This document shows, piece after piece, positions 40,391-51,147 of a stretch of 64,000 nt of DNA; positions within the stretch are counted from its first letter, which is position 1; each line of letters starts with the position of its first letter. The position numbers and the translations under genes were made by a program. The stretch lies in the NCBI RefSeq assembly GCF_019049325.1, contig NZ_JAGMUO010000101.1:112557-176556 (forward strand), given 5' to 3'. Source of the DNA: Streptomyces sp. AC512_CC834 (GTDB lineage Bacteria > Actinomycetota > Actinomycetes > Streptomycetales > Streptomycetaceae). Below the pieces are notes generated by a model. The model worked only from the letters and a program-made list of their open reading frames with translations. It searched no databases and was not told where the DNA came from.

Positions 40391-41422
40391 ATGGGGAACT
40401 CAATGTCGTTCATCGGCCGTGACATGGCTGTCGACCTCGGGACCGCCAACACGCTGGTGTACGTCAGGGGTCGCGGGATCGTACTCAACGAGCCGTCCGT
40501 CGTCGCGATCAACACCAACACCGGTGGCATCCTCGCGGTCGGCGCCGAAGCGAAGAAGATGATCGGGCGCACGCCAGGCAACATCGTTGCCGTGCGCCCG
40601 CTGAAGGACGGCGTGATCGCCGACTTCGAGATCACCGAGCGGATGCTGCGCTACTTCATCCTGAAGATCCACAAGCGCCGGTATCTGGCTCGTCCGCGGG
40701 TCGTCGTCTGTGTGCCCTCGGGCATCACGGGCGTCGAGCGCCGCGCCGTCATCGAGGCGTCGTCCCAGGCCGGCGCCCGACAGGTGCACATCATCGAGGA
40801 GCCCATGGCCGCGGCCATCGGCTCCGGCCTGCCGGTCCACGAGGCCACGGGCAACATGGTGGTGGACATCGGCGGCGGCACCACGGAGGTCGCGGTCATC
40901 TCGCTCGGCGGCATCGTCACCGCCCAGTCCATCCGCGTCGCGGGTGACGAGCTGGACAACGCGATCATCCAGCACGTGAAGAAGGAGTACAGCCTTCTGC
41001 TGGGTGAGCGCACGGCCGAACAGATCAAGATCACGGTCGGTTCGGCGTACGACCTCGACTCCGACGAGCACACCGAAATCCGCGGCCGGGACCTCGTCTC
41101 CGGGCTGCCCAAGACCGTCGTCATCTCCGCCGCCGAAGTGCGCAAGGCGATCGAGGAGCCGGTCAACGCGATCGTCGACGCCGTCAAGACGACCCTCGAC
41201 AAGTGTCCGCCGGAGCTGTCCGGCGACATCATGGACCGGGGCATCGTCCTGACCGGTGGCGGCGCGCTGCTGCGCGGGCTCGACGAACGGCTGCGCCGGG
41301 AGACCGGAATGCCGATCCACATCGCCGAGGACCCGCTGGACAGCGTGGCGCTCGGCAGCGGAAAGTGCGTCGAGGAGTTCGAGGCTCTCCAGCAGGTGCT
41401 GGACGCCTCGCCCCGCAGATGA
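40391..41422 (+). CDS. mreB: Actin-like cell-shape protein MreB
   Basis: MreB forms filaments; in Streptomyces it acts in spore-wall thickening rather than hyphal shape. The 343-residue protein has the actin-fold phosphate motifs DLGTANTLVYV and MVVDIGGGTTEVAVISLGG, the adenosine motif IVLTGGGALLRGLDERL and PLKDGVIADFEIT. The start ATG 40391 (MGNSMSFIGRDM) matches other streptomycete MreB proteins; a second Met four residues on is possible. It heads the mreBCD-mrdA-rodA cluster. Confidence 0.97.
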   Translation: MGNSMSFIGRDMAVDLGTANTLVYVRGRGIVLNEPSVVAINTNTGGILAVGAEAKKMIGRTPGNIVAVRPLKDGVIADFEITERMLRYFILKIHKRRYLARPRVVVCVPSGITGVERRAVIEASSQAGARQVHIIEEPMAAAIGSGLPVHEATGNMVVDIGGGTTEVAVISLGGIVTAQSIRVAGDELDNAIIQHVKKEYSLLLGERTAEQIKITVGSAYDLDSDEHTEIRGRDLVSGLPKTVVISAAEVRKAIEEPVNAIVDAVKTTLDKCPPELSGDIMDRGIVLTGGGALLRGLDERLRRETGMPIHIAEDPLDSVALGSGKCVEEFEALQQVLDASPRR

Positions 41423-41621
41423 CGTAACACTTCGGTTCCGCCGTACGAGACGATCTCCTCTCGTGCGGCGGATCGTTGATATAGAGGGTTCCAGTACCGG
41501 ATGCGCGTGTAGTGCCCGATGCACCGCACGCACCCGACGTACCGAATCTGCTGAATTCCTGAACACCGCCACGTACATTCCGAGATTCCCGAATTCGACG
41601 AGGAAGGCACGGCCGCCGCAC

Positions 41622-42665
41622 GTGAGGGACACGAAAGAGAGCCGGCTGCTCCTGGTGCTGCTGATCGCCATCGCGTTCGCACTGATCACGGTGGACATCC
41701 GCGGCGGGGAGGACTCACCGGTCGACGGTGCCCGGCAGGCCGCGGCCAACGTCTTCGGTCCGATCGAGAACGGCGTGTCGTCCGCGGTCGATCCGGTGGG
41801 CAACGCCGTCTCCGCGATCCGCGACTCGGGCGACCGGCACGACCGGCTCGCCGAACTGCAGACGCAGAACGCGGCCCTGAAGGCGAAGCTCGGCAGCGAC
41901 GAGCGCGGCCGCAGCCGGCTCAAACAGTTCGACAAGATGCTCGGGCTGGCCGGCGCCGGCCAGTACGGCATCAAGGGCGCCCAGGTCATCGCCATAGGAG
42001 CAGCCCAGGGCTTCTCCTGGACCGTCACCATCGACATCGGCACCGACGACGGCGTCAAGCGCGACATGACCGTCCTCAACGGCGACGGCCTCGTGGGACG
42101 CGTGACCACCGTCGGCCCGAACAGCGCCACCGTGCTGCTCGCCAACGACCCGGACTTCACCGTCGGCACCAGGATGGAAGGCAGTGACGAACTCGGCTTC
42201 GCCGCCGGCCAGGGCGGCCGCCCCCTGCGGGTCGAGCTGCTCAACGGCAAGGCCGACGTCGAGAAGGGCGACCGCCTCGTCACCTTCGGCTCCCAGGCCG
42301 ACAAGCCGTTCGTGCCGGGCGTGCCCGTCGGCACCGTCTCCCGCGTCGACCCCAACAGTGGCGACCTGACCCGCATCCTCGAGGTCACGCCGTTCGTCAG
42401 CTTCACCAAGCTCGACATCGTCGGCGTCGTCGTCCAGGCCCCGCAGAAGGACCCGCGCGACACGGTGCTCCCGGAGAAGGACAAGCCGAAGCCCACGCCC
42501 ACCGTGACGGTCACCGTCACCCCGGGGGCCGACCCCGAGGGCCAGGCGCAGAACGACGAGGCCGGGCAGAACGACGCGACCGGCGAGAACGACGCGACCG
42601 GGCAGAACGACGCGACCGGCCAGAACGACCAGACAGAGCAGCAGAACGAGCAGCCCGAACCGTAG
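41622..42665 (+). CDS. mreC: Rod-shape/sporulation protein MreC
   Basis: The 347-residue protein has a short cytoplasmic N-terminus, one membrane helix (LLLVLLIAIAFALITVDI), a coiled coil (HDRLAELQTQNAALKAKLG) and the extracellular beta-barrel domain (KGAQVIAIGAAQGFSWTVTI, DGLVGRVTTVGPNSATVLL). The C-terminal tail is a Thr/Pro stretch then repeated QNDATG units, probably cell-wall exposed. GTG 41622 has a rather distant AGGAAGG (about 14 nt). It links cytoplasmic MreB with PBP2 and RodA in the spore-wall complex. Confidence 0.94.
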   Translation: MRDTKESRLLLVLLIAIAFALITVDIRGGEDSPVDGARQAAANVFGPIENGVSSAVDPVGNAVSAIRDSGDRHDRLAELQTQNAALKAKLGSDERGRSRLKQFDKMLGLAGAGQYGIKGAQVIAIGAAQGFSWTVTIDIGTDDGVKRDMTVLNGDGLVGRVTTVGPNSATVLLANDPDFTVGTRMEGSDELGFAAGQGGRPLRVELLNGKADVEKGDRLVTFGSQADKPFVPGVPVGTVSRVDPNSGDLTRILEVTPFVSFTKLDIVGVVVQAPQKDPRDTVLPEKDKPKPTPTVTVTVTPGADPEGQAQNDEAGQNDATGENDATGQNDATGQNDQTEQQNEQPEP

Positions 42666-42678
42666 GAGCCTTCACCCC

Positions 42679-43350
42679 ATGCGCGTCAACCGGATCCTGC
42701 TGTCCGTCGCCCTGGTCGTCGTCGCCCTGGTGCTCCAGGTGAGCGTCCTCGCCCGCCTCCACCTGCCCGGCGCCGTCCCCGACCTGCTGCTGCTCACCGT
42801 CCTCGGCCTCGCCCTGGTCTACGGCCACACGGGCGGGGCCCTCGTCGGCTTCGGCGCCGGACTCCTCGCCGACCTCGCCCCGCCCGCCGACCACGCCGCC
42901 GGCCGCTACGCCCTCGTGCTCTGCGTCATCGGCTACCTCGCCGGCCTCGCCAAGCCGGAGAACGGCCGCCTCCGCTCGGCCACCGGCCCCATGGTCGTGG
43001 TCGTCGCCGCAGCCGTCGGCACCACCCTGCTCTACGCCGGCGTCGGTGCCCTCGTCGGCGACACCGCCGCCCGCCATGTCGGCCTGCCCAACCTGCTGTT
43101 CACGGCCGCCCTGTACGACCTGCTGCTCGCGCCCTTCGTCGTCCCCGGCATCATGGCGCTCGCCCGGCGCGCCGAGAACGACCCGCTGGCCGACACCAAC
43201 TCCGCCGCCCAGAGCCCCGACATCGCCTCCGGCCGGCTCTCCGGCGGCACCGGACTGCGTATCGGCAGACAGCGCGGCGGGCTGCGGGTGAAGACGGCCC
43301 GGGCCCGCGCGGCCAGGGCCGGACGCATCAAGGGGGTCAAGCGACTGTGA
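42679..43350 (+). CDS. mreD: Rod-shape/sporulation membrane protein MreD
   Basis: The 223-residue protein has about five membrane helices in residues 5-165, with the family features RLHLPGAVPDLLLLTVLGLAL and VGFGAGLLADLAPP. The basic C-terminal tail of about 60 residues (LRIGRQRGGLRVKTARARAA) is a streptomycete extension. It follows mreC by 13 bp. Its stop overlaps the GTG of a repeat-encoded small ORF (GTGA). Confidence 0.93.
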   Translation: MRVNRILLSVALVVVALVLQVSVLARLHLPGAVPDLLLLTVLGLALVYGHTGGALVGFGAGLLADLAPPADHAAGRYALVLCVIGYLAGLAKPENGRLRSATGPMVVVVAAAVGTTLLYAGVGALVGDTAARHVGLPNLLFTAALYDLLLAPFVVPGIMALARRAENDPLADTNSAAQSPDIASGRLSGGTGLRIGRQRGGLRVKTARARAARAGRIKGVKRL

Positions 43351-43514
43351 CGACGCGGCAGCCCCCGGCGACAGCGCAGCACCCGACGACACCGCACCAC
43401 ACAGCGACAGCGCAGCACACAGCGACACCGCAGCACCCGGCGACACCGCAGCACCCGACGACACCGCACCACACCAGGAGTACGCACATCGTGAGGGGGA
43501 GGCAGTACCAGTGA
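43347..43514 (+). CDS. Possible 55-residue repeat ORF linking mreD and mrdA
   Basis: GTG 43347 overlaps the mreD stop, and its TGA (43512-43514) overlaps the mrdA GTG. The product is a hexapeptide repeat (TPQHPA-like, seven diverged units), and AAGGGGGT lies about 9 nt upstream. Both junctions are of the coupling type, so ribosomes could pass from mreD through this ORF to mrdA. It may be a real peptide, a translation bridge or only an open frame in a minisatellite. Confidence 0.4.
   Translation: MTTRQPPATAQHPTTPHHTATAQHTATPQHPATPQHPTTPHHTRSTHIVRGRQYQ
43351..43476. repeat. Seven-copy 18-bp minisatellite between mreD and mrdA
   Basis: Units such as CGACACCGCAGCACCCGG lie end to end at 43351, 43369, 43387, 43405, 43423, 43441 and 43459, each exactly 18 bp. 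The first unit is the most diverged; the last two differ mainly in the CAC(C/A) part. Confidence 0.9.
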
Positions 43515-45832
43515 CCAATATCCCCGAGACCGGCAGCAGCACCCGTGTTCGGACCCGGCTCGTCGTCATCCAGATCCTCGTCCTCTCCCTGCTCGCCACC
43601 CTCGGCGGCCGGCTCTGGTACCTCCAGATCCGCCAGGGCGACGAGTACTCCGCGAAGGCCTCCGGCAACCACGTCCAGCAGGTCGTCCAGCCCGCCACCC
43701 GCGGCTCCATCCTGGACGCCCGCGGCGTGGCGCTCGCCGACAACGAGACCCGGCTCGTCGTCTCCGCCTCCCGCACCGACCTGCTGAAGATGAAGGACGA
43801 CGGCAAGGCCGTCCTCACCAAGCTCGCCGGCGTCCTCGGCATGAAGCCCCAGGACGTCATCGACAAGGTCCGGCTGTGCGACGCCGAGACCCCGCAGCCC
43901 TGCTGGAACGGTTCGCCCTACCAGCCGATCCCCGTCACCGACGAGGCCACGGTCAAGCAGGCCCTGCAGATCCGCGAGCGCGCCGAGGACTTCCCCGGCA
44001 TCACCGCCGAGCCCATGGCCGTACGCCGCTACGCCGCCCCCGGCGGGTCCAACACCGCCCAGGTCCTCGGCTACCTCTCGCCGGTCACCGACGAGGAACT
44101 GCAGAAGTCCCAGGACACCGACTCGCCGTACCTGCGCTCGGACCAGGTCGGCCGCTCCGGCATCGAGCGCCAGTACGACAAGGCCCTGCGCGGCAAGGCC
44201 GGCGTCACCCGCTACGAGGTCGACAACCTCGGCCGCGTCATCGGCGAGGCCGAGGCCGACCCGAGCGTGCCCGGCTCCAGCCTCGTCACCAGCATCGACG
44301 CCCGCGTCCAGCGGGTCGCCGAGTACGAGCTGAACGAGGCGATGAAGGTCGCCCGCAAGCAGATGGACCACAACACCAACCGGCTCTACGAGGCCGACGC
44401 CGGCGCCGTGGTCGTGATGGAGGCCAAGACCGGCCGCGTCGTCGCCATGGCCTCCAACCCCGACTACGACCCGAACGCCTGGGTCGGCGGCATCTCCGCC
44501 AAGGACTACAAGAAGCTCACCGGCAAGGAGTCCAACTACCCGCTGCTCAACCGCGCCACCCAGGGCCAGGCGGCCCCCGGCTCGATCTTCAAGGTGATCT
44601 CCTCGGCCGCCGCGGTCGAGGCCGGCTACGACTTCGACGGCAAGTACGACTGCTCCAGCTCCTACTCCGTCGGCGGCCAGGTCTTCAAGAACTACGAGTC
44701 CGCCAGCTACGGCCCCATCACCCTCGGCCGCGCCCTGGAACTCTCCTGCGACACCGTCTTCTACCGCCTGGCCCACCAGGAGTGGAAGAAGGACGGCGGC
44801 AACAAGCCCACGGACCCCAACGACTACTTCTACAAGGCCGCCCACCAGTTCGGCCTCGGCGCCAAGACCGGCATCGACCTCCCCAACGAGGTCACCGGCC
44901 GCGTCCCCGACCGCCAGTGGAAGCAGGACTACTGGGAGGCCAACAAGGACGCCTGGTGCAAGTCCGGCAAGAAGGACGGCTCCTACGTCGAGAAGATCGC
45001 GTACGAGAACTGCCACAGCGGCAACAAGATGCGCGCCGGTGACGCCATCAACTACTCCATCGGCCAGGGCGACACCCTCGTCACCCCCATCCAGATGGCC
45101 ACCATCTACTCGGCCATCGCCAACGGCGGCACCCTCTACGACCCGAGCATCGGCAAGGCGATCGTCAGCCCCGACGGCAAGACGGTCAACGAGATCGAGC
45201 CCACGGCGCACGGCAAGCTGCCGATAAGCAAGACCACGCTCGCCAAGATGGACGAGGCCCTCGCCGGAGTCGCCAGCCGCGGCACCGCCGCCTGGCGGTT
45301 CGCGCAGGTCGGCTGGCCGCAGGACAAGATCCCGATGCACGCCAAGACCGGTACCGCCGAGGTCTACGGCAAGCAGACCACGTCCTGGTTCGCGACGTAC
45401 ACCAAGGACTACACGATCGTCATGACGATCTCCCAGGGCGGTACGGGCTCCGGCGCCTCCGGTCCCGCCGTCCGCAACATCTACGACGCTCTGTACGGCG
45501 TCTCGGACGACGGCGACATCGACCCGAAGAAGGCCCTGCTGCCCAAGCCCCAGGCCAAGCTCCCGAAGATCAAGACGGACGGGACCATCCTCTCCCCGAA
45601 GATGCCCAAGGACGTCGTCAAGGAGCTCCAGCCCGACGAGAAGGTCTCCCCGGACGAGGAGTACGCACCCGTCGAGGAAGGGGAGCAGCCGGCGACCACC
45701 CCCAACCAGAACGGGGCGAACCGCGACACCCGCCGCCGACGACGGCGCGGCGGCGCCGGGCGGGTCGGGCGCGCCGGACGGGCCGGACGCGCCGGACGCG
45801 GCAACGGAAGAAGCCGGAGGGCACGCGCATGA
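43511..45832 (+). CDS. mrdA: Penicillin-binding protein 2 (class B transpeptidase)
   Basis: The 773-residue membrane transpeptidase cross-links peptidoglycan with RodA. One N-terminal membrane helix (VVIQILVLSLLATLGGRLWY) is followed by a dimerisation/pedestal domain and the transpeptidase domain: Ser358 and Lys361 (PGSIFK), the second motif at Ser516 (NYSIGQGD) and KTG at residues 612-614 (HAKTGTAE). The C-terminal tail is Pro/Glu-rich and ends in a basic GRAGRAGR repeat, encoded by 9-bp DNA units. GGGGGAGG precedes GTG 43511. rodA overlaps its stop. Confidence 0.95.
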   Translation: MTNIPETGSSTRVRTRLVVIQILVLSLLATLGGRLWYLQIRQGDEYSAKASGNHVQQVVQPATRGSILDARGVALADNETRLVVSASRTDLLKMKDDGKAVLTKLAGVLGMKPQDVIDKVRLCDAETPQPCWNGSPYQPIPVTDEATVKQALQIRERAEDFPGITAEPMAVRRYAAPGGSNTAQVLGYLSPVTDEELQKSQDTDSPYLRSDQVGRSGIERQYDKALRGKAGVTRYEVDNLGRVIGEAEADPSVPGSSLVTSIDARVQRVAEYELNEAMKVARKQMDHNTNRLYEADAGAVVVMEAKTGRVVAMASNPDYDPNAWVGGISAKDYKKLTGKESNYPLLNRATQGQAAPGSIFKVISSAAAVEAGYDFDGKYDCSSSYSVGGQVFKNYESASYGPITLGRALELSCDTVFYRLAHQEWKKDGGNKPTDPNDYFYKAAHQFGLGAKTGIDLPNEVTGRVPDRQWKQDYWEANKDAWCKSGKKDGSYVEKIAYENCHSGNKMRAGDAINYSIGQGDTLVTPIQMATIYSAIANGGTLYDPSIGKAIVSPDGKTVNEIEPTAHGKLPISKTTLAKMDEALAGVASRGTAAWRFAQVGWPQDKIPMHAKTGTAEVYGKQTTSWFATYTKDYTIVMTISQGGTGSGASGPAVRNIYDALYGVSDDGDIDPKKALLPKPQAKLPKIKTDGTILSPKMPKDVVKELQPDEKVSPDEEYAPVEEGEQPATTPNQNGANRDTRRRRRRGGAGRVGRAGRAGRAGRGNGRSRRARA
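45757..45801. repeat. 9-bp tandem repeat in the mrdA 3' end
   Basis: Five units of CGG(G/A)CG(G/C)G(T/C) type occupy 45757-45801 and encode the Gly-Arg-Ala tail, in frame. Confidence 0.7.
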
Positions 45833-47028
45833 CCGGAGCCAACGGCTTCCATGTCTCCGGATACGGACCCGACAAGGCCGGCTGGACCCGCCTCTTCGCC
45901 CGTGACTCCATGGCACGGCGCCTCGACTGGCCGATACTGCTGGCCGCCGTCGCGCTCTCCCTGATGGGCTCGCTGCTCGTCTACTCCGCGACCCGCAACC
46001 GCACCGAACTCAACCAGGGCGACCCCTACTACTTCCTCACCCGGCACCTCCTGAACACCGGCATCGGGATCTGCCTGATGGTCGCCACCGTCTGGCTCGG
46101 CCACCGCGCCCTGCGCACCGCCGTGCCGCTCCTGTACGGCTTCTCCGTGTTCCTGATCCTGCTGGTGCTCACCCCGCTCGGCTCGACCATCAACGGCGCC
46201 CACTCCTGGATCAAGCTCCCCGGCGGCTTCTCCCTCCAGCCCTCGGAGTTCGTGAAGATCACGATCATCCTGGGCATGGCGATGCTGCTGGCCGCACGCG
46301 TCGACGCCGGAGACCGGCCCCACCCCGACCACCGCACCGTGCTCCAGGCCCTGGGCCTGGCCACCGTGCCGATGCTCATCGTGATGCTGATGCCCGACCT
46401 CGGGTCGGTCATGGTCATGGTCATCATCGTGCTGGGCGTGCTGCTCGCCTCCGGCGCCAGCAACCGCTGGATCTTCGGACTGCTCGGCGCGGGCACCGCC
46501 GGGGCGCTCGCGGTGTGGAAGCTGGGCATCCTGGACGACTACCAGATCGCCCGCTTCGCCGCCTTCGCCAACCCGGCCCTCGACCCCGCGGGCGTCGGCT
46601 ACAACACCAACCAGGCCCGCATCGCCATCGGCTCGGGCGGCCTGACCGGCTCCGGCCTCTTCCAGGGCTCGCAGACCACCGGCCGGTTCGTCCCCGAACA
46701 GCAGACCGACTTCGTCTTCACCGTCGCGGGCGAGGAACTCGGCTTCCTCGGCGCGGGCCTCATCATCGCCCTGCTCGGCGTGGTCCTCTGGCGCGCCTGC
46801 CGGATCGCCCGCGGGACCCCCGATCTGTACGGGACGGTCGTCGCCGCCGGGATCGTCGCGTGGTTCGCCTTCCAGACCTTCGAGAACGTCGGCATGACAC
46901 TCGGCATCATGCCGGTCACCGGCCTGCCCCTGCCCTTCGTCTCCTACGGCGGCTCGTCGATGTTCGCCATCTGGATAGGGGTGGGCCTGCTCCAGTCGAT
47001 CACGGTGCAGAGACCGATGTCGGCCTGA
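45829..47028 (+). CDS. rodA: SEDS-family peptidoglycan glycosyltransferase RodA (Sfr-like)
   Basis: RodA polymerises lipid II with its partner PBP2. The 399-residue protein has about ten membrane helices and SEDS signatures: GAHSWIKLPGGFSLQPSEF, GVGYNTNQARIAIGSGGLTG, GRFVPEQQTDFVFTVAGEE and GLPLPFVSYGGSS. The ATG overlaps the mrdA stop (ATGA), so translation is coupled. The homologous gene in S. coelicolor is called sfr and serves spore wall synthesis. Confidence 0.95.
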   Translation: MTGANGFHVSGYGPDKAGWTRLFARDSMARRLDWPILLAAVALSLMGSLLVYSATRNRTELNQGDPYYFLTRHLLNTGIGICLMVATVWLGHRALRTAVPLLYGFSVFLILLVLTPLGSTINGAHSWIKLPGGFSLQPSEFVKITIILGMAMLLAARVDAGDRPHPDHRTVLQALGLATVPMLIVMLMPDLGSVMVMVIIVLGVLLASGASNRWIFGLLGAGTAGALAVWKLGILDDYQIARFAAFANPALDPAGVGYNTNQARIAIGSGGLTGSGLFQGSQTTGRFVPEQQTDFVFTVAGEELGFLGAGLIIALLGVVLWRACRIARGTPDLYGTVVAAGIVAWFAFQTFENVGMTLGIMPVTGLPLPFVSYGGSSMFAIWIGVGLLQSITVQRPMSA

Positions 47029-47117
47029 GCGCACCCCGCTCCACAGGCGGTAAGGGGGACCGTCCCCGCCGGGTTAGGCTGGATGGTCCCCCTTGCCAGC
47101 ACACAAAGGTCCCCGAG

Positions 47118-49064
<1,947 letters not shown>

Positions 49065-49078
49065 TACACGCACAGCGC

Positions 49079-49113
49079 GACGCCGCGGGATCCGAACCGG
49101 GTCCCGCGGCGTC
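49079..49113 (+). terminator. Terminator after the radical SAM gene
   Basis: A 12-bp stem GACGCCGCGGGA / TCCCGCGGCGTC with an 11-nt loop lies 14 bp after the stop and 9 bp before the next gene. Confidence 0.75.
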
Positions 49114-49122
49114 TTCACGGTC

Positions 49123-50229
49123 ATGGTGGATCTGGAGAAGGCGCCCGGGGCGGGGGCGGAGGGGGAGCCGCAGGGGGAGCCGGTGCGGCGGTCGGACGCC
49201 GGAGGGTGTCTCGCCGTGGCGATCCGGATGCCGGTGCGGATCGTCGTGCTGGTACTGGTCGTGCCGGTGCGCATGGTGTGGGACGTGCTGGTCGTCGCGG
49301 GGCGGTTCCTGCGGGACACGGTGCTGCGGCCCGTCGGGCGGGCGCTGGCGTGGCTCGCGCGGGCCGTCTTCGTGTGGCCGCTGGTCGGGGCATGGCGGTA
49401 TGGCGTCGTGCCGCTGGCCAAAGGCGTGGCCCGGCTGGGGAACCTGCTGCTCGTGGTGCCCGCGGTGTGGGTGTACCGGTGGGTGCTGACGCCGGTCGGG
49501 CACGCGCTCGCCCGGTGCGGCCGGGGAGTGGGCGCCGTGATCGCCGCCGTCGGGCGCGGGCTGTACGCCGCTCTCGCGTGGCTCGCGCGGTACCTCGTCG
49601 CCGTACCCGCCGGATGGCTGTACGCCTGGGTGCTCACCCCGGCCGGGCACGCGCTCGCCTGGTGCGGCAGGGGGCTGCTGTGGTGCGGCAGGGGAGTGGC
49701 GCGGGGTGTGGGCCTGGCCGTCACCGGTGTCGGCGTGGTCCTGTACTGGATCGTCCGGGTGCTGCTGGTGCTGCCGGCCCTCGCACTGTGGCGGTGGGTG
49801 CTCGCCCCGGCCGGCCGGGCGCTCGCCGTCGTCGGGCGGGAGATCGGGGACGCCCTCGGGCACGCCTGGCGGATCGCCGGTCACCTCTCGCGCGCCGCCG
49901 GGCGGCTCCTCGGCACCCTCTTCCGGTGGATCGTCGCCGACCCGGCGCGATGGGTGTACCGGAGCATCCTGACGCCGGTGGGGCACGCCGTGCGGGACAC
50001 CGTCGTACGGCCCCTCGCGCAGGCCGGGCGCAGCGCGGGGCGGGCGGCCCGGCAGGCGCTCGCCTCGGCCCGGCTGTCCGCACGGCAGGCCCGCGCCGAC
50101 GTACGGCGCATGCTGTTCGGGGAGCCGGCCGGGCCGCGGCCGGTGGAGCGGCGGGAACCGTTGGGTGCGCAAACGCGTACTCTAGAAAAGAGGACCGGGC
50201 GCGAAACCTCCCCGCCGACGCGGGGATGA
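49123..50229 (+). CDS. Repeat-built hydrophobic Arg/Trp-rich membrane-associated protein
   Basis: The 368-residue protein consists of repeated units of about 50-55 residues, each with a W-x-Y/W-R-W-V-L-T-P-x-G-H-A-L-A pattern (around residues 68-80, 117-134, 167-184, 223-239, 277-294). Hydrophobic helices alternate with Arg-rich turns. It could be a membrane protein or a scaffold along the inner face of the membrane. There is no ribosome site before ATG 49123 and it starts 9 bp after a terminator, so expression is uncertain; but codon bias supports coding in this frame. I do not recognise a named family. Confidence 0.6.
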   Translation: MVDLEKAPGAGAEGEPQGEPVRRSDAGGCLAVAIRMPVRIVVLVLVVPVRMVWDVLVVAGRFLRDTVLRPVGRALAWLARAVFVWPLVGAWRYGVVPLAKGVARLGNLLLVVPAVWVYRWVLTPVGHALARCGRGVGAVIAAVGRGLYAALAWLARYLVAVPAGWLYAWVLTPAGHALAWCGRGLLWCGRGVARGVGLAVTGVGVVLYWIVRVLLVLPALALWRWVLAPAGRALAVVGREIGDALGHAWRIAGHLSRAAGRLLGTLFRWIVADPARWVYRSILTPVGHAVRDTVVRPLAQAGRSAGRAARQALASARLSARQARADVRRMLFGEPAGPRPVERREPLGAQTRTLEKRTGRETSPPTRG

Positions 50230-50295
50230 TCCCTGCACCACCCTGGGAAGGCGTCAGCCGGAGTCACTGCTCCCCGCCACCGCGGGGATGCGTCC
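50205..50295. CRISPR. Solitary CRISPR-like repeat-spacer-repeat (type I-E-like), no cas genes
   Basis: Two 29-bp repeats, 50205-50233 and 50267-50295, share CTCCCCGC-N3-CGCGGGGATG and end in (A/C)(T/G)(C)CC-like bases. They flank one 33-bp spacer (50234-50266), giving a 62-bp period. The repeat resembles the Streptomyces type I-E consensus (CTCCCCGC...GCGGGGATG). There are only two units and no cas genes nearby, so this is a relic, an orphan pair or chance hairpins. Confidence 0.45.
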
Positions 50296-50328
50296 TGGTC
50301 CCGACCGCCGTACACAAGGAGAAGTCCC

Positions 50329-51147
50329 CTGGGCAAGCGACAGCCCGAAGGCCCGCCGCCCGTTCCCGCGGTGCAGCGCATCCGACTGCGCTACACCAAG
50401 CGCGGCCGCCTCCGGTTCACCAGCCACCGTGACTTCCAGCGCGCCTTCGAGCGTGCGCTGCGCCGCGCCGAGGTGCCGATGGCGTACTCGGCGGGGTTCA
50501 CCCCGCACCCGAAGGTGTCGTACGCCAATGCCGCACCCACCGGCACGGGCAGTGAGGCGGAGTACCTGGAGATCGCGCTCACCGAAGCGCGCGACCCGGA
50601 GCAGCTCCGGCTGCTTCTCGACGAGTCGATGCCCGCCGGGCTCGACGTCGTCGATGCGGTCGAGACCCGGACGTCCGGGCTCGCCGACCGGCTGACGGCC
50701 TCCGTGTGGGAGCTGCGGCTGGCCGGTGTGGAGTCCGCGGAGGCCGAAGGCGCTGTCGCGGCCTTCAATGCGGCCCCCGCGGTCGAGGTCCAGCGCCGTA
50801 CGAAGAACGGCGTGCGTACCTTCGACACCCGTTCCGCGGTCGTGCGTCTCGAGAGCGTCACCACGCACGGTTCACCGGCTGATAGGCCGACCGACCAGCC
50901 CTGTGCGATACTGCGGCTGGTTGTTCGGCACGTGACGCCTGCCGTACGACCCGACGACGTCCTGTCCGGTCTTCGCGCCGTGGCCGACCTGGCGCCGCCG
51001 GTCCCCGCAGCGGTGACCAGGCTGGCGCAGGGGCTGTTCGATGAAGAGACCGGTGCGGTGACCGACCCGCTCGCGCCCGACCGCGAGGCAGAAGCGCCCG
51101 AGCCGCAACCGGCCGCCGCTTCCGCCGCCGCGAAGGCGCCGGCGTAA
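50329..51147 (+). CDS. TIGR03936 / DUF2344 radical SAM-associated protein
   Basis: The 272-residue protein contains the DUF2344 core QRIRLRYTKRGRLRFTSHRD, ERALRRAEVPMAYSAGFTPH and a continued alpha/beta domain; this family accompanies TIGR03960 radical SAM proteins. The start is unusual: AAGGAG lies 9 nt before CTG 50329 and the codons that follow (GKRQPEGPPPV) match the usual N-terminus of streptomycete homologs as I recall them. The first GTG (50371, giving 258 residues) has no ribosome site. Its tail is Ala/Pro/Glu-rich. It precedes rne. Confidence 0.85.
   Translation: MGKRQPEGPPPVPAVQRIRLRYTKRGRLRFTSHRDFQRAFERALRRAEVPMAYSAGFTPHPKVSYANAAPTGTGSEAEYLEIALTEARDPEQLRLLLDESMPAGLDVVDAVETRTSGLADRLTASVWELRLAGVESAEAEGAVAAFNAAPAVEVQRRTKNGVRTFDTRSAVVRLESVTTHGSPADRPTDQPCAILRLVVRHVTPAVRPDDVLSGLRAVADLAPPVPAAVTRLAQGLFDEETGAVTDPLAPDREAEAPEPQPAAASAAAKAPA

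Noticed and set aside
50205..50295. A functional CRISPR-Cas system
   Set aside because: There are only two diverged repeats, one spacer and no cas genes; kept only as a CRISPR-like feature.
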